Shown piece after piece: positions 11,801 to 17,800 of a stretch of 23,113 nt of DNA (the stretch's first letter is position 1; each line of letters starts with the position of its first letter). This stretch comes from Mnemiopsis leidyi (lineage: Eukaryota; Ctenophora; Tentaculata; Lobata; Bolinopsidae), in NCBI GenBank assembly GCA_000226015.1, contig JH154831.1, positions 134,632 through 157,744 of the forward strand. Reading direction: 5' to 3'. The notes under the pieces are model-generated. The model ran no database searches. It worked only from the letters and a program-made list of their open reading frames with translations, and had not been told where the DNA came from. Both the position numbers and the translations under genes were made by a program.

Positions 11801-14800
11801 TTTAACTTCTGGCTCTGGAATGTCTACATCAGCATCCGCTTTTACATTAAGATCAACATCTGGAACATCAACATCAGCTTTTCCTCCGAATCCGAATCCA
11901 AAGCCCCCTTTCTTCTTTTTCTTTTTGCTATCATCACTAGAGGAAGAACTGCTGCTAGACTTCTTTTTCTTTTTACCTCCGAAACCAAAGGCACCAAGGA
12001 TGCCATCAACAATACCCCCTCCATCAACATTGGGAGCATTAACTTCAGCATCAGGAACAGATATATCAGCGCCTGTAAAATAACAATTCGGTAGCATATA
12101 ATCGTTATTTTGCATTTTATGTCAGAAACACCTTTATATGAATAAAACGATATCTCGTAATCACATTAAACTTTTGTAATCTTTCACTGCTAAGTAATAC
12201 CGAAAAGATGATGATCCTAAGACTTTAAGTGTATGCTATGCCCTCAAGCTTTTTCATAATTTGATTGTTAATGAGAAGTCAGCAGGTCACGTCGAACACA
12301 TTGAGCGGACAAATAAGGCGGCTACAAATACACAGTTCATATCTTAGTATTAATCAAGGTAGTTAATAGTTATGGTCAAGCCCGGCCAGTGTTTCGTAGT
12401 CGAGGGATGTACTAATGAAGCACAAGTTTTCACACAATTTCACCAGATGTCCGGATAGGACGCAAGTTGAGCAAAGAGATGTTCCCGATTCCCGTCGTCC
12501 TGCCCAAGAACATCGTGCCCCAATGCCCCATTTATCTTATCCAATTTATCTTATGCCATTTATCTTAAACGACGGTCCCTTTCTAGTTTATGATAACTTA
12601 CCGATTCCACCACTAAGGTCAACATCTGGAACTTCTGCTTTGACTTCTACTTCTGGCGGCGCGATCTCGTCGGCACTGAGATCACTGCCGGCGCCCAAGC
12701 TGATGCCGGCACCAATACCTCCACCGATATCAACATCGGGGATCTCAACTTCAGCATTAATATCAGCTTCTGGAACAGACACATCAGCGTCTGTAAAACA
12801 ACAAATCGATAAACTTTCATTGTCATTTTGCGTACAGAAACAGGTCAACTACAAAGAATTACATCACAAATTCACAAGAGTATGCGATTCCAGCAATTAA
12901 CACAATACATTTGCAGCAGAATACTTAAATATTGAATTTGACTATAAAATTCCCGGTCTAATTAATGGTGGAATTTCTATGGGAAAGCAATTATAAAGTA
13001 ATTATCTTTAGAACACTCACCCAAACCTCCACCGATATCACCAGCTGAAATTCATTAGTGTCAAGTTTTCTTTTGGATTGGGACGATCTTCGATACCGTG
13101 ATACATACACAGTAAGAGGCTTTTATGGTGATTTTACTACTTGTGACGTGGCATAGGTAAATTTATATTATTTAATGTTTCAGGCCCAACATTTTAGAAT
13201 TATAAAAAGTGAGTTGGTCTTCAGTCCTAAAATTAAAACCTTTAATTTCATAAAAATAGTTTGAGAAAAGCGATCTATAGAGTATAAATACCTATGTCAA
13301 CATCAGGAGCATTAATATCGAGTCCTCCACCGATGCCACCACCGATGCCACCACCGATGCCGCCACCGATGTCAACATCTCCTCCTACATCAGGAACTTC
13401 AGCTTCAACCTTTACTTCGGGTTCTGGCACATCTACATCTAGTCCACCTCCTAAGCCGAACCCTCCTCCAATACCACCACCGATTCCGCCACCGATGCCT
13501 CCTCCAATATCAACATCGGGAACGTCTGCTTTGACGTTGACTTCTGGTTCTGGAACATCTACATCAGCGCTGCCACCTATATCGATGCCACCTCCGATGC
13601 CACCTCCGATTCCGCCACCGATTCCGCCTCCAATATCAACATCGGGAACCTCTGCTTTGACTTCAAGTTCAGGCTCTGGCACATTGACATCTACTCCACC
13701 GCCTAAACCGATGCCTCCTCCAATGCCGCCACCAAGATCAGCTCCGCCGCCAACATCAAGGCCGCCGCCGAGTCCACCACCGAGGCCGCCGCCCCCACCA
13801 AGGCTCAGTCCACCACTTCCTCCTAGGTCTACGTCTCCGTTCGCACCTCCCTCAGCTCCAACGTCCACGTCGGCTCCACCTCCGAGCCCTAGGCTCAGTC
13901 CGACTGAAAAACAGAAATTATTACAAAATTGTGTAAAATGAGATTAACAGGCTTTTAATCTGACGAGTTTTTTGCTAATCATAAATATCATCGCGATTTA
14001 TCTGATTCCAATCTTCTTGCCAGTAGCTGGCGGGTTTGGTGTTTTAGTTAACTTACATCCACCCTTCTTCTTCTTTTTCTTCTTTTTCTTCTTTTTCTTC
14101 TTAGAGTCATCTGATCCTGACCCGGAGCTGGACGATGAAGAAGAACTGAAAGGAATACTATTCATTAAAACGAAAATAATTTTAAGGTTTTTAGTATTAT
14201 AGATGCTATGAATAACAGTTTCGCGAAATATAAACACCAAACTTCCTTTTTATGGGCAAAGAGCCTACACGAAATATTACAGGCACATTACAGTTAAACA
14301 GAGCCTCTGAGCCTATTTTCTAAACGAAATATCACAGGCACATTACAGTTACACAAAGCCTATTTTCAAAACGAAATATCACAGATTATAAAACAATAAC
14401 TTCACAAAAATTTAACACGGGCCATCTTCAGACCTTGAAGAAGAACTGGAGCTGGATGAACTGAAATTTAACAAGTTTTGTGTTCCAAACTTAAACAGTA
14501 AAAATTGGTCCCCGTCGTCCCATGCCCCAGAACATCGTGCCCCACAACAGTTTTTCTCACATATTTTGCCTCAGCGACCATAACCCTAACCCTAACACAA
14601 ACCTTAACCCTAACCCTAGCCTTAACAAATTTGTCTGTTGTGAAACAGGACGTCAGTGGGGCTAAATCTCTGGGTAACAGTGCTCTGGGGCAGGACGTCG
14701 GCCACCAAAAAATTAAACAGCTTAAAAGTTTAAGCGGGTTCATAATGAGTTGATCTTGGTTTAAAAGTGTGAAGCAATTTTTAAATTGATCAACTTCGTT

Positions 14801-17800
14801 GAATCTGATTCTTGCAGATCCGTCCAAGCTGCCCCAGATTTAAGACGGATAGAAGCAACTGAGGCGAAAAACAATACGAAGGATAGGGCAAAATTACCTG
14901 CTACTACTGCTACTGGAAGAGGATTTGGATGACTTCTTCTTTCGCTTCTTCTTCTTCTTTTTCTTGTTACTGTGAGAAAACACGATCTAATTAAAAATAC
15001 ATTTCTTTTTAGTCTTGAGGCTGCAAGTGATGATCCATAACTTACATCATGGACAGATCACAGAATATGTACAGTCGACACTGAATAATATACATATTAT
15101 ATTTCGCTCTAAAATGGACGGTCAGCTTTACACCTTAGTTTTGGGTTCTGGTAAACAATACATTGTATACTGTACACGAACAGTGTACAACTAACACCGA
15201 AAACTGTTAAAGAGTGGAATTTTAATTTTTGTTGACGGTTGGCAAAAAGGAATCCTTAGCTTTTAGTTCAATGCGGGCCGGGTGAAATTTTTGTAATTAT
15301 TGCCCAAGCAAAGCCGAGTGTCATAGCTGGTGTGTTTACAATGTATGATACGCAACCACCTAAACCCATGCGGTAGCAAGATTGAAAAATAATCCTCCGA
15401 AAACGCGGACTTAAAGTGACGTAATATCGTTGACATTTCTACATTTTCCAGAGAGCGTGTGAGCCCACACAAACCCACTCTATAACCCGCTCACTTGCAG
15501 GTGTAGACAAGCCAATATAACACTGACTTATACCTGAACTACCTATACTGAAAGTGTAGACAAGCCAATATAACTTCAGTAAACACTGACTTATACCTGA
15601 ACTACCTATACTGAAAGTGTAGACAAGCCAATATAACTTCAGTTAACACTAACTTATACCTGAACTACCTATACTGGAAGTGTGGAAGCTCGATAAAATG
15701 ATGTTGTCTCCAAGGTCATTAGTTCACGAAGACAGGTTAGTCATGTGAAGACAACATTACTAGAGTACAACTAAATTGTTCCGTACAACCGTGCAATTAG
15801 GAGCACTTAAGCTAATGATAAACTTGTAAATGAGCGATTCTGCCACCTGACAATTGACCTTAATTTAGAGTATTATTACAGCAAATCAGATTTGTCCCAG
15901 CCTTTTAGCCCAAACTCAATGAATTAGTCTGTATTGCGTGTTGAAACAAATGCCAGCACACGCGGCTTGAAAGCTCTAGAAGCTAACTGTACATGGATGA
16001 CCTTAATTTAGCGCCATTAGCTACGTGAGTGCTCCTTCATCAACAATACAGTCTGACACTGCTGAAAAAAGTTACTGACTTACTGCTTAGGTACCTAGCA
16101 CAAGAATTAGTGATAAACTTTACTATTTGAATAAACATAAAAGTTGCCCTTATTAAATGTAGGCATTTGATTAAATTGAAAGTTCGTGTAAACAGTGTAA
16201 TAGCATCATGAGACGAATAATAAGATTTGGCGCCAGGAGTCCGTTATGTTAGTGTGCTTGGAGCGGATTGAAAAATGCTTTATTAATCTAGATCATGGTT
16301 AACACATATTAAGTCACGCACAAAGTTTTGATGTGCAGGATAACATTTCAGGCCACTGCTAACTCGGACTGTCACGCACTTCCTTTGTGCTTTTAGGGGT
16401 TGAAATACAGAGTTTTTACAGTACAGCTAACTAAAATTTCTTAAAGGTTTGTTTCAGGATTGCATCCTCGGCAAACGTTGCTATAACTCATTAGATGGCT
16501 GATGGGAAAGGTTAACTTATTTTACTCAATGATATCTGCCATTTAACCCGCTGATATTCATGTTGCTCCATGGAGACCGTTACTAGTAGAAAGATTTACA
16601 AATTTGTCTTGACGTGTGACACTGTGACATGAGTGATAAAGAAATAGTGACAACTAACAACAAGGCAGCGAAATCTGGTCTGGCGTGTCAAGAGAATGTA
16701 ACGACATATACCCAGCAGTATAACTCTCTTAATATGTTCTATTTTAAAGACTTACTCTGAAGATTTACTAGATCTGGACTTAGAGGAGGAAGATGAAGAG
16801 CTGGTTGACGAGCTGCTCCTGCCGCTGCTGTGTGATTTACTGCGGGATTTTCGTTCCTTCTTCTTCTCGGAACTGGAAGATCTCTTCTTCTCTTCACTGC
16901 GGAGAGAGGGCTAAGTATATACAATTTGAAACTTGAAAGCTTTGGATTTGAGCTTTGTGGTGGTTATGTTGAAAGTTATGAGAATGAAAAGTTATTTACA
17001 CAGTATACCCATTACCCATGTTCCATACGCCATATATTTTTTTCCGATGTTATATCAACTAGCTACGTATTTTTCAAACATGCAAAAATTTCAACAATTC
17101 TTTAGGTAAAATCAGGAATGATTTATTTTTTGAGGAATAAATCGGGGGCGCTTTTCTTCGGCGAGAAAATTATAACACTGTCATTTTAGTTTAATTTGTT
17201 TGTTAAATAACACTAGACCACAAATATTTAGAGCAGACGCTGCAACACATAAAACAGGTTCACATGAGTAAGATCATCCCGGTAAGGGTTACTTAACCAT
17301 GATCTCACTTTACACTTTAGTTAGCTGGAGGTCAGGGAGCGTGATAGAAGCGAAAAGAAGCTAATATTTCTTGTTTACGACAAACATAATTTATGTGATT
17401 TAATCGTAAATATGAATGGCATGTTTTCTCGTAAATGCACGTCATCATTAATATGATTCTCTATTGCACGTCATCATTAGTATAATTCTCTATTGACCGA
17501 GTCATCGTTAGGGGCAGCCCGAAATTGTTGATATAAGCTCATATCAGAACATTTAAAAGGGTGGCTTCTATACAGTCGCAAGTCCACAATTAACACCGAT
17601 TTATTTAAGAATCGATATAAATAATAAAGCATGAGTGACGGTTTCTTAAAAAGAGGGTAAATTCTAATAAGAAATTACATCAAACAAGGAACTACCAGAC
17701 TGTTATACCTTAATGCCGGCAAATCAACACCCGCTGAAGCCGCTGGAGACATCTGGACCTTACCACCAGCTCCTGCCTTCCCGTCAAGTACTCTTGGTGG

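Noticed and set aside
10812-12083. 423-codon plus-strand open frame
   Set aside because: Antisense shadow of the 1248-base exon.
13294-13941. 215-codon plus-strand Pro-rich open frame
   Set aside because: Antisense of the GGG-I repeats. Poly-Pro is simply the complement of poly-Gly codons.
14468-14827. 119-codon reverse-strand frame spanning the telomere-like tract
   Set aside because: Hexamer repeats and the dispersed element keep it open by chance (VRVKVCVRV pattern from the repeats).
15171-15189. Perfect 7-base inverted repeat TGTACAC...GTGTACA
   Set aside because: Short hairpins of this size are expected by chance in AT-rich introns; there is no other supporting signal.
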